DNA from: Actinomycetota bacterium | GTDB lineage: Bacteria; Actinomycetota; Geothermincolia; Fen-727; Anoxymicrobiaceae | Reading direction: 5' to 3' | DNA length: 15,545 nt | NCBI GenBank assembly: GCA_003154635.1 | Contig: PMDX01000335.1 | Location: 4,258-19,802, forward strand | Part shown: in pieces, positions 8,176 to 14,619 of the stretch | How the letters are laid out: the number at the start of each line of letters is the position of its first letter | How positions within the stretch are numbered: the stretch's first letter is position 1 | Notes under the pieces: model-generated | What the model saw: only the letters and a program-made list of their open reading frames with translations | Told to the model about the DNA's origin: nothing | Databases searched by the model: none | Position numbers and translations under genes: made by a program

Positions 8176-9132
8176 ATGAAACTCGAACAACTCCTCGAAG
8201 ATCTCAGACGCTATCCGGGCCTCACGCGCAAGGCGGCCATCGGCTCGTGGACGCGACGCTCCAGCATAATGAGCGGCGACACTGTGCTCGAGGAAGGGCC
8301 CGGCGACGATGCGGGCGTGCTACCCATGGGAGACGGGTACCTTCTCCTGGCAGCGGAGGGGCTTATGCCTGAGCTTCTGTGCGACCCCCCTTTCGCAGGC
8401 TTCTGTTCCGTGATCGCCAACGTCAACGACATATACGCGATGGGCGGTACACCCCTGGGCATAGTAACCGTCGTCTTCTCGCAGGGGTTCTCGGACGCCG
8501 CGCGTGAGGGCTTCATGAGCGGCATGGGTCTCGCCCTCGAGCACTACGGTATTCCGTTGCTGGGAGGCCATACGAGCCCTGACGTGGGTCCGGCCATCGC
8601 TGTATGTATCGCGGGATACGCAAAAAAGCTCCTGCTTGGCGACGGCGCCTCCCCGGGCGACCGGATACTGGTCGCGGCCGATCTCGAGGGCGAAGCGCAC
8701 CCCCCGTTCTATGCATGGGATACCGTCACGTTCGCACCGGCGGTGCGGACCCGGTCCAGGCTGCGTGCCCTTCCGGATATGGCGGAGCTCGAAGTAGTCA
8801 GCGCGTGCCGGGATATATCAAACTCCGGGATGCTGGGGACTCTTGCCATGATGCTGGAATCCGCCGAAACTGGCGCAAGGGTAAATCTCGATTCGATTCC
8901 AATCCCTCCGGGCATCGAGCTCGACTGGTGGTTAAAGGCATTCCCGTCGTTCGGATTCATTCTCGCCGCGCACCCGGATAACATTCACATGATCTCCGAC
9001 ATCATGGGTTCAAGGGGCATTCAGTGGGCCGACATAGGTGAGGTCACCCCCGGCTCCCGTCTTGAAGTCGAATACCAGGGTCAATCAGCCCTCTTTCTCG
9101 ACCTCTCCACCTCCATTATCACCGGCCTCTGA
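8176..9132 (+). CDS. AIR-synthase (PurM)-like protein, methanogenesis marker 2 / sll0787 type
   Basis: A 318-residue protein of the PurM/AIR synthase superfamily, whose members use ATP to activate a carbonyl or similar oxygen. It shows GDDAGVL (43-49), NVNDIYAMGG (82-91), GGH (130-132), PGD (160-162), CRDISNSGMLGTL (211-223) and FPSFGF (256-261). The pattern resembles the methanogenesis marker 2 family and the sll0787 family much more than true purine, selenophosphate, thiamine-phosphate or HypE enzymes. The substrate is unknown. The ATG at 8176 is chosen because family similarity begins there (GLTRKAAIG at 15-23) and a perfect -10 box lies just upstream. A GTG at 8104 would add 24 residues unlike the family. 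It converges with the radical SAM and marker-11-like genes, its likely functional partners. Confidence 0.85.
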   Translation: MKLEQLLEDLRRYPGLTRKAAIGSWTRRSSIMSGDTVLEEGPGDDAGVLPMGDGYLLLAAEGLMPELLCDPPFAGFCSVIANVNDIYAMGGTPLGIVTVVFSQGFSDAAREGFMSGMGLALEHYGIPLLGGHTSPDVGPAIAVCIAGYAKKLLLGDGASPGDRILVAADLEGEAHPPFYAWDTVTFAPAVRTRSRLRALPDMAELEVVSACRDISNSGMLGTLAMMLESAETGARVNLDSIPIPPGIELDWWLKAFPSFGFILAAHPDNIHMISDIMGSRGIQWADIGEVTPGSRLEVEYQGQSALFLDLSTSIITGL

Positions 9133-9141
9133 CCAAAGACG

Positions 9142-9288
9142 GAATCGGGGTCAGGTCTTTTATTGTTTGCTATTGTCCTCTTCTCGAATCGGGGTCAGGT
9201 CTTTTATTGTTTGCTATTGTCCTCTTCTCGAGTTAACCGTAGTAGCAAACAATAAAAGACCTGACCCCGCTCTGAAAGACCTGACCCC
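9142..9288. repeat. REP-like repeat cluster: 44-bp tandem duplication plus inverted copy
   Basis: A 44-base unit starting GAATCGGGGTCAGG is present twice, head to tail and identical, at 9142-9185 and 9186-9229. A 26-base inverted copy follows at 9243-9268, so 9191-9216 and 9243-9268 can form a perfect 26-bp stem with a 26-base loop. A further partial inverted copy, AAAGACCTGACCCC, lies at 9275-9288. The core GGGGTCAGGTCTTTTATT resembles palindromic elements mobilised by REP-associated tyrosine transposases; no transposase gene is nearby. Sitting between convergent genes, it may also act as a bidirectional transcription terminator. Confidence 0.8.
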
Positions 9289-9309
9289 ATCTTTGCCCCC
9301 GATTAACCT

Positions 9310-10383
9310 TTAGCCGGTGAGGTCGGTGAAGGTGGTGCAGGCGCCGCAGCGGACGCAGCCGGCGAGGCAGGATGAAGCGCGCAAGCCGGCATCCATTACG
9401 ATTGCGGCAGCGCTTTCGAAGATTTCCATCGTGGCATCCGGCGGCGGAGGTCGCCACGATTCGAGGGGCGTTCCGGGCAACGGGCGCAGTGGGAGCAGAT
9501 ACGGATAAACTCCGAGTGAAACGAGTAGCTTACACCCATCGATGATGCTCCGACGTGACTCCCCGAGCCCCAGGATGACGAAACTCGTTACCTGTCCCCT
9601 TCCAAGTAACGATACCGCCCTCGTCCATGTCTTGTTGAAGCGCTCGACTCCCTTACGGGCCTTGCTCGGGGCCATGTTCCCCAGGACTGCTTCGTCGAAG
9701 CTCTCCATGTTGATCGCCGCGGTATCGGCGACCGATGCGGCGAGGTCGATCAGCGCCGGGTCATCGGGCGGTTCGAACTGGACATGTATCTTCATGCTCG
9801 TCCGTTCCCTTACCGCACCGGCGCAGGCTGCAAGGTGTGTGATACCAGCATCTTCACCTGTCGACCCTGTTGTCAGCACTATGTGGCTGAAGCCCTCCGC
9901 TTCAGCGGCTTCCGCCACTTCGGCAAGCTGACCCGGGGTCTTGTTTGCGAGAGTCGCCCCCGACCGCTTTGATGCGGATATAGCGCAGAACTTACACGAC
10001 AGGTCACCGTGCGAACAGCCCTGGGCAACGGTTGAACCTATCGCGTCGCGACCGTGACGAAGGGCGAGCGAGCGATACGGAATGTTGTCAGCAATGCTCC
10101 GCCGGTAGAATCCGGGTTCGTCAGCCAAGGTTACACGCGCGACTTCCGCATCATCGCGCGCCAGGCGCCAGGAACCGTCGCTCCGGTCGCAGAGCTCGTA
10201 GGGAGAGTCGTCGATGTACCACGCGCCGGTGGGAACCGTGGCCACGAGGTCGCCTATGAATATCGTGATACCATCGGCCGGGCCCGCGCCACCGGCACGC
10301 GCGGCTATCTCGGGCGGGATACGCATTCCCAGCGCCTGGAGATCGAGCTTCAACCGAAGCGGGTCTGTCACGGGCGCTGACAT
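9310..10383 (-). CDS. Radical SAM protein, MSMEG_0568-like
   Basis: A 357-residue radical SAM enzyme. The N-terminal segment carries RAGGAGPADG (29-38), a hallmark resembling the MSMEG_0568 family found in Nit1C (nitrilase) clusters. The SAM-cluster cysteines appear as C123, C130 and C133, a CX6CX2C spacing instead of the usual CX3CX2C. TTGSTGEDAG (171-180) and HVQFEPPDD (200-208) follow in the barrel. The C-terminus has four cysteines, C339, C343, C346 and C349 (CX3CX2CX2C), able to bind an additional iron-sulfur cluster. The ATG overlaps the stop of the upstream gene as TGATG, so translation is coupled; a TTG one codon earlier is the alternative. Reaction and substrate are unknown. Confidence 0.87.
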   Translation of the reverse strand: MSAPVTDPLRLKLDLQALGMRIPPEIAARAGGAGPADGITIFIGDLVATVPTGAWYIDDSPYELCDRSDGSWRLARDDAEVARVTLADEPGFYRRSIADNIPYRSLALRHGRDAIGSTVAQGCSHGDLSCKFCAISASKRSGATLANKTPGQLAEVAEAAEAEGFSHIVLTTGSTGEDAGITHLAACAGAVRERTSMKIHVQFEPPDDPALIDLAASVADTAAINMESFDEAVLGNMAPSKARKGVERFNKTWTRAVSLLGRGQVTSFVILGLGESRRSIIDGCKLLVSLGVYPYLLPLRPLPGTPLESWRPPPPDATMEIFESAAAIVMDAGLRASSCLAGCVRCGACTTFTDLTG

Positions 10384-11366
10384 CAACTCTTCCCTTTCGA
10401 TCCTGGTTCGCCGGCGAACGGGATGACGGCGGCATCCGGGTCGTCATGGGCGCCGACAGCGGCCAGTGCTCCGATAAGACCGCGCTCTCCGGTCACCTGG
10501 CGCAGCTCTACACCACATCGCGCCGCTACGCTCCTGGCATGCTCGAGGCTCACCATCCGCCTCGTTGTGGATATCGAGAACCGGCGCAGCTCATCGGCGA
10601 TTTCAACAGAGCTCGAGACCGCCATTCCGCACTGGTCGCTGAAGCACGCCTCCTCAAGCTCTGAGGCGAACCTGTCGGTAACGTCGCCCGTGTCGGCCGG
10701 GTTGGCTCCCAGGATTACGGCCGTGGCGCAGCAGTTCGTAGTCTTGAACGGGTTGTCCGGAAAGAGCTGGGTAATCACATGTCCGATGTAGAGACAAGAG
10801 CCCTCTTTCTGGAGCTCGAACGCGATCTCGTTTGCCGTCGACCACGTCGCACCGCGCAACGCATCGTCGGTGTCGTCCACGCCTATGACCAGTTTGCGCA
10901 TCAAGGGCAGCCTCAGCGTCGCCCGCCCGAGTGCCGCGCCTCCACCCGCCTCGTGGACCGTCGTGGAGATGACACCCTCGGCCATCCCGCGGCAGAGCGT
11001 GGCTGCCACGCCGCCACCAGCGAGACCCGCGTAAGTGACCTGTACCTCACTATCGAGGACCCGCACTTCTTCCAGCCCGGCTCCAGCAATGCTGGCAGAC
11101 AGCTCCAGGTCCGCGCGTCCCTGGCCGCACAGGAAGATGTTCCTCGCGCCCTCCCGCCGCGCCGCTCGCACAAGCGGGCTTGTACGCTCGTAATGGTAGA
11201 CCTCCCACGCGGCGCCGCCGGAGCACACCCCGCGCGCGTGGTACTCGTGCAGCTCGACGAGCCCCGACGCTTCGTCGACGAGCGCGACAATCCTCTCGTA
11301 CGGTGTGATGTACGGAAGATCGCCATACCGCTGCCTTATCTCCGCTGGTGTCAGGTTATCTGCCAT
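10383..11366 (-). CDS. Methanogenesis marker 11-like protein with GVDDTD motif
   Basis: A 327-residue protein that I match by motif pattern to the methanogenesis marker 11 family, described from methanogenic archaea and of unknown function. Key segments are LPYITPYERIVALVDE (17-32), YHYERTSPLV (57-66), TYAGLAGGGVAAT (111-123), CRGMAEGV (125-132), GVDDTD (162-167) and NPFKTTNC (205-212). GVDDTD is also the N-terminal motif of TiaS, the archaeal tRNA(Ile2) agmatinylcytidine synthase, which suggests a shared ATP-binding domain. The start at 11366 is preferred: GGAAG lies seven bases upstream and family similarity begins near it. The frame stays open 91 codons further upstream, but that stretch is derived from transposase debris. 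It overlaps the radical SAM gene by one base. Confidence 0.78.
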   Translation of the reverse strand: MADNLTPAEIRQRYGDLPYITPYERIVALVDEASGLVELHEYHARGVCSGGAAWEVYHYERTSPLVRAARREGARNIFLCGQGRADLELSASIAGAGLEEVRVLDSEVQVTYAGLAGGGVAATLCRGMAEGVISTTVHEAGGGAALGRATLRLPLMRKLVIGVDDTDDALRGATWSTANEIAFELQKEGSCLYIGHVITQLFPDNPFKTTNCCATAVILGANPADTGDVTDRFASELEEACFSDQCGMAVSSSVEIADELRRFSISTTRRMVSLEHARSVAARCGVELRQVTGERGLIGALAAVGAHDDPDAAVIPFAGEPGSKGKS

Positions 11367-11377
11367 ATACGCTTCCG

Positions 11378-11750
11378 TTAGTCGACATCCTTCATGTACC
11401 GCTTCCAACGTCGTAATCTTACCACTCGAATCGCGCCTTTCCGGCACATTTGGTTTGTGGTCGCCGCTCCTTCGCGGTCCCCGAAATTGTTGAAGCAGAA
11501 CAGAGTGTGATAGCAGGTCAAGATGAAATGCCCGTTGTAGGCAAATCCCTCCTGGTTGCCGTGGACAAGCGACTCGGAGCTGTCGATTTTGAGCATTAAC
11601 TTCTTCGTCAACGAGCGCTATACGGCTCTGGTGACCCAAGCGCTGTTGAGGGTGGCAAGCGCGTTGATAATGTGCTCTCTTAACGCAAGTAGACCCACAT
11701 CTACCGTTATCTTCGCCCCCGGAATTCGAGCCTCAGACGGCGGTTGAAAA
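11378..11750 (-). pseudogene. Decayed IS1380-family transposase
   Basis: Reading on the minus strand, a frame carries KITVDVGLLALRE, like the N-terminus of IS1380 transposases. It then jumps to ALATLNSAWVTRAV, an in-frame TAG, and KKLMLKIDSSESLVHGNQEG followed by YNGHFILTCYHTLF and FNNFGDRE. DIDSSES/HGxQEG plus YNGHF-CYHPLF is the signature around the first catalytic aspartate of this family. Similarity fades after about 11468, with hints of continuation in another frame. At least one stop codon, an internal deletion and loss of the C-terminal half show it is dead. No terminal inverted repeats were identified. It lies directly upstream of the marker-11-like gene. Confidence 0.7.
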
Positions 11751-11840
11751 GCAATCCTTTGCCCCCGTATTTCGGTGCACCCATTGGGTACGGTAACGGT
11801 TCAGTATTAGTCCTCATGTTAGCCCGATGTACCAGAACTA

Positions 11841-12224
11841 CTACGGCATCTCGACCTTCCAGACGCCGCCTTCCTTCACCAGCGATACCTCTTGGGTGGT
11901 TACCTCAGTCCCGCCACTCTTTATCTTTACCGAGACCGTGGCCGTATCACCGGTGATAGTCGCTTTGCCGGCCTCAACAGTGGCCGTCGGGTTGTTCGTC
12001 ACCCCCGACTTCGCCCACGCGGCCTTGTTCTTGAGGCCGGTCTGGATGCTCTTCGAGAGCATGGCCCAGGACGTGTTCGAGTCTCCCTTCAGTGCTGCCG
12101 CCCAGAAAGCCTTTGCCACGCTCTCGGGAGTTCCGGAGCTGCTTCCTCCGCTTCCGCACCCTACCAGTACAACAGCCGATACGAGAAGCGAAAGGATGCA
12201 CGCCAGCACTATGATCTTCCTCAT
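11841..12224 (-). CDS. Small lipoprotein with NTF2/DUF4878-like domain
   Basis: A 127-residue lipoprotein. The signal peptide MRKIIVLACILSLLVSAVVL ends in the lipobox LVGC (C23), followed by a Gly/Ser linker and a compact domain. That domain has TPESVAKAFWAAALKGD, where a helix opens an NTF2-like fold, and ends in strands with SLVKEGGVWKVE. This pattern is common in DUF4878-type lipoproteins, which sit outside the membrane and have no known enzymatic activity. The start at 12224 is supported by AAAGGAG seven bases upstream; an in-frame ATG nine codons earlier lacks such a site. It is flanked by mobile-element debris on both sides and has no clear operon partner. Confidence 0.85.
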   Translation of the reverse strand: MRKIIVLACILSLLVSAVVLVGCGSGGSSSGTPESVAKAFWAAALKGDSNTSWAMLSKSIQTGLKNKAAWAKSGVTNNPTATVEAGKATITGDTATVSVKIKSGGTEVTTQEVSLVKEGGVWKVEMP

Positions 12225-12253
12225 TATTACTCCTTTTATCCCGTCGGCCATGC

Positions 12254-12268
12254 GACGGCCGGGCCGTC
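12254..12268. promoter_or_regulatory. Perfect 7-bp dyad upstream of the lipoprotein gene
   Basis: GACGGCC-G-GGCCGTC is a perfect inverted repeat 30 bases upstream of the lipoprotein start, beside the inferred 3' end of the group II intron remnant. It could be an operator, a 5' leader hairpin, or part of the intron insertion site. Confidence 0.35.
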
Positions 12269-12272
12269 CAAT

Positions 12273-12455
12273 ATGAGTAGCCCGGATCAGGTGGCGCGGG
12301 GGAGTCTTGCCCCCACGCTCCCAAGGAACCGTGCGTGAAAGTGGCCGGTCGATTCAGCCCCTTCGCTCCAGTCCCATTACAGGTCCTTTCTCACTACGCG
12401 AGCTAATCCGCCCCCGTGCAACGCATCGGTCCTCAGACACTTGAGGGGTCGCCGA
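12273..12455 (-). mobile_element. Group II intron remnant with reverse transcriptase deleted
   Basis: Read on the minus strand, about 12345-12440 matches the conserved RNA segment that precedes the reverse transcriptase frame in bacterial group II introns: GACCGATGCG, GCACGGGGGCGG, CTGTAATGGGACTGGAGCG and AAGGGGCTGAATCG. It passes abruptly to ACTTTCACGCACGGTTC, the 3' strand of domain V. A strong hairpin follows (GCGTGGGGG with CCCCCGCGC), taken as domain VI, and CTACTCAT is a plausible 3' end at 12273. The reverse transcriptase frame and the 5' strand of domain V are gone, so the intron cannot splice or move. The 5' boundary is uncertain and could lie beyond 12455. Confidence 0.65.
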
Positions 12456-12691
12456 TACTCTAGCACGATTCCCGCCTTTCCGACTTGGTTGACTGGGTGG
12501 AGCCAGTGGGCAGCTCTGGGTGCCAACCTGGCTTTTGAGCCGGCGGCCCCACCCGCTTTCAGCGCGCGGTGATCCCGAAACGTGACACGCGGATTATTAG
12601 GCCGTTTCGCACCATTCCTCGCGGGGTCCGCCGGCCAAACTCATCCCGAGATGAAGCACACCAACGCCGAGCTATCGCGCAGGTCCGCGCC
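12456..12691. other. Noncoding GC-rich stretch downstream of the LCP gene
   Basis: No convincing gene is seen. The minus strand is rich in complementary runs, such as GGGTGG near 12550 and CCACCC near 12500. It may include the 5' part of the group II intron remnant or the end of the LCP transcript. No clear intrinsic terminator with a T-run was found. Confidence 0.35.
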
Positions 12692-14170
12692 TTACTTAAG
12701 AGCGTTAACCACCGTGCCCAGACTCTGGACGTTGAACACGGGTTTGCATATCCTTCCGTACATGGACACCAGGCTCGGGGTCGTGAACCTGCTGCCCAGC
12801 ACGACCACTACGGACGAGTTGTGCGCAGCGGTGATCTGCGCGCTCTCGATCACGTCGGCATCTGACAGCTCCGGGACAGACTTGATGACGGCCTGGCAGT
12901 TTGCCAATGCCCCACTCCTGTAGTAGACGGTTGTCCGCGCAAGAGGCTGTTTCGTATGTCCCTGGGACACCTGCTTGTGCCCCATTAGCGTCAGCTCCCG
13001 CGCTACGATGGGGACAGCCCAGGCCAAAGAGCTGGAGCCGCTCAGTACGCTGATGACATCGGCGGTCGGCCCGTTCAGAACCGCGGCACGCGAGCTGCTC
13101 GGCATCTGCAGCTTGGTCAGAAGGTCGGGGGATATCCAGTTGTCCGCCTCGACCCGGCTCACCACTTGGGAGAGGAGATTCTGGTCGGCGACGAAGTAGC
13201 TCACGCCTCCTACGTATTGCGCGGTTCCCGGCACCGTGATCATCTGGACATTTTCGGGCTTGAAACCCTTCAGTTCCTGGGCCAGGTCGATCAACTGGCC
13301 CGCTGTGTAGTCCATCTTGCAGTTCGAGGCAACGATGCCAACGAGCTGGTTCGCCTTCCAGACGCTTTTCATAGACGCGGCTTTCGTCATGAGCGCTTCC
13401 ATGAAGGCGTGCTGGCTCTGTATCCTGTCGAGGTCGCCGTTTGGCATGTTCCTGCTCCGTACAAGGACGAGGGCCTGCCAGCCATCAAGCTTGAGGTCAC
13501 CGGCGGGCAGGTACCCGGAGTGCGGGTCGTTTATGGGCTGGTTCAGGTGGATTGGAATCCCCCCGAGCGCGTTCACAATTTTCTCAAACCCGGTGAACTG
13601 CATACTGATGTAGTGGTGGACGTCGATGCCCAGCAGGTTCTTGACGGCATCGATCGCGCCAGAAGGCCCGTTGAACGAGTGCGCCGCGTTGATCTTCTGG
13701 GTCCCGTGTCCGGAAATCTGCACCATGGTATCCCTGGGTATCGAGATCACCACGGCTTTCTTGTACCGCTCCTGGAGGCACACAAGCATCATGACGTCGC
13801 TGCGGCTGTAGCCGCTCTCGCCCTTTACGCTGCCGGCGTCACTTCCCAGGATCAGCGTGTTTACGCTCTTGTTCGGGTCCGTTGAGAGCCGCGCAAGGGA
13901 GTGCCGCGCTTTCGCCCCTTCCTGGCCCGAAAGATGTGATTTGCTTATCTTGAGGGAGAGATAAGCCTTGGCGACCAGCTTGGCGATCGGCTTGCCGTAG
14001 AAACCGAGCACGCAACAGACGCTGATAAGCACCAACAGAAGAATGACAAACCTGTAGCGCCTCCGTCTGGTCCTGTATATCGTGCCTTCGCCCGAAGACC
14101 GGTTCCGTAGTTCGCGCCTGCGCCGCCTTGCCTTCGAATATTTCGCTTGTTGTCTAATATGTTCGCCCAT
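12692..14170 (-). CDS. LytR-CpsA-Psr (LCP) family protein with LytR_C domain
   Basis: A 492-residue membrane-anchored enzyme of the LCP family, which transfers polyprenyl-phosphate-linked glycopolymers onto peptidoglycan outside the membrane. A basic cytoplasmic tail (1-39, many Arg) precedes one transmembrane helix (40-58). The LCP domain spans about 103-265: GYSRSDVMML with R123/D125, SIPRDT with R146/D147, QKINAAHSF with K159, RSR (238-240) and DLDRIQSQ with R249. These are the residues that bind pyrophosphate and metal in the family. A LytR_C-like domain covers about 408-492. The length is typical of actinobacterial members. No strong ribosome binding site precedes the ATG. It shares an intergenic region with the divergent NlpC/P60 gene, consistent with a cell-envelope locus. 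Confidence 0.93.
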   Translation of the reverse strand: MGEHIRQQAKYSKARRRRRELRNRSSGEGTIYRTRRRRYRFVILLLVLISVCCVLGFYGKPIAKLVAKAYLSLKISKSHLSGQEGAKARHSLARLSTDPNKSVNTLILGSDAGSVKGESGYSRSDVMMLVCLQERYKKAVVISIPRDTMVQISGHGTQKINAAHSFNGPSGAIDAVKNLLGIDVHHYISMQFTGFEKIVNALGGIPIHLNQPINDPHSGYLPAGDLKLDGWQALVLVRSRNMPNGDLDRIQSQHAFMEALMTKAASMKSVWKANQLVGIVASNCKMDYTAGQLIDLAQELKGFKPENVQMITVPGTAQYVGGVSYFVADQNLLSQVVSRVEADNWISPDLLTKLQMPSSSRAAVLNGPTADVISVLSGSSSLAWAVPIVARELTLMGHKQVSQGHTKQPLARTTVYYRSGALANCQAVIKSVPELSDADVIESAQITAAHNSSVVVVLGSRFTTPSLVSMYGRICKPVFNVQSLGTVVNALK

Positions 14171-14184
14171 TTACTGTCTGTCGT

Positions 14185-14364
14185 TCATCCAACAAATGTT
14201 AGATGCTCATCTCCTGGCACCTCGCGTGATACGTCTTCGCTTCTGAAAGACCAATTGATCCCTATCCACTGCCATGCGGTTTTATCCACACGGCGGGCTC
14301 CATTAACCTCTTCGACATTGAACACATAATCCCGTTTGGTCTTGAAGATGGAGCGGCGCCTCAA
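14185..14364 (-). CDS. Possible short gene upstream of LCP, unrecognised
   Basis: An open frame runs from just after a TAA at 14377-14379 to a TGA at 14185-14187, ending 14 bases before the LCP start. Its translation looks protein-like, not random: FKTKRDYVFNVEEVNGARR, then TAWQWIGINWSFRSEDVSRE and VPGDEHLTFVG. There is no ATG; the TTG at 14364 would give 59 residues, with a weak AGGG upstream. It may be a small gene in the LCP operon or the C-terminal remnant of a larger lost gene. I do not recognise the family. Confidence 0.35.
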   Translation of the reverse strand: MRRRSIFKTKRDYVFNVEEVNGARRVDKTAWQWIGINWSFRSEDVSREVPGDEHLTFVG

Positions 14365-14444
14365 ATACAGAGACCCTTAGTAGGAGTCTAGAACAACGTA
14401 GTGTACTCAGAAATAGTCAAAGGCGAAGGTCGGTCAGCTTCCGC

Positions 14445-14507
14445 CTATACAAGCAAGAAGACGACCAAAACGAAAAGGGAGACAAAGAACGCCCCGAGGA
14501 CAGCCAT
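14445..14507 (-). CDS. Possible tiny hydrophobic membrane peptide
   Basis: An ATG at 14507 opens a 20-codon frame, MAVLGAFFVSLFVLVVFLLV, that is entirely one membrane-helix-like stretch ending at TAG. The frame stays open about 17 codons upstream with protein-like content (LPKHGGPLWVLPI) but no standard start codon. No Shine-Dalgarno sequence is visible. It lies on the same strand as the possible short gene and LCP. Confidence 0.25.
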   Translation of the reverse strand: MAVLGAFFVSLFVLVVFLLV

Positions 14508-14556
14508 GATTGGCAGCACCCAGAGGGGGCCGCCATGCTTTGGAAGTGTTTGAAGT

Positions 14557-14570
14557 ACCTAACGTTAGGT
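14557..14570. promoter_or_regulatory. 14-bp perfect palindrome upstream of the NlpC/P60 gene
   Basis: ACCTAACGTTAGGT is a perfect palindrome 49 bases upstream of the NlpC/P60 start. It is followed by CGTT/GTTA repeats (GGTTCGTTCGTTA). The position and symmetry fit an operator for a dimeric repressor. The regulator is not identifiable here. Confidence 0.4.
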
Positions 14571-14619
14571 TCGTTCGTTATCTTTTGATGGAAGGGTTGC
14601 CAGAGTCTGGAAGCGTGCT

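Noticed and set aside
7903..8190. Minus-strand 95-codon frame in the divergent intergenic region
   Set aside because: It has no ribosome site or domain signal and overlaps the AIR-synthase promoter and the hairpin at 7998-8025.
11367..11639. Long N-terminal extension of the marker 11-like protein
   Set aside because: This stretch is another frame of the IS1380 pseudogene; a good ribosome site precedes the ATG at 11366.
14282..14290. Exact DnaA-box match TTATCCACA
   Set aside because: It is a single box with no AT-rich unwinding element or cluster of further boxes, and it lies within a protein-like frame. A lone 9-mer does not support an origin.
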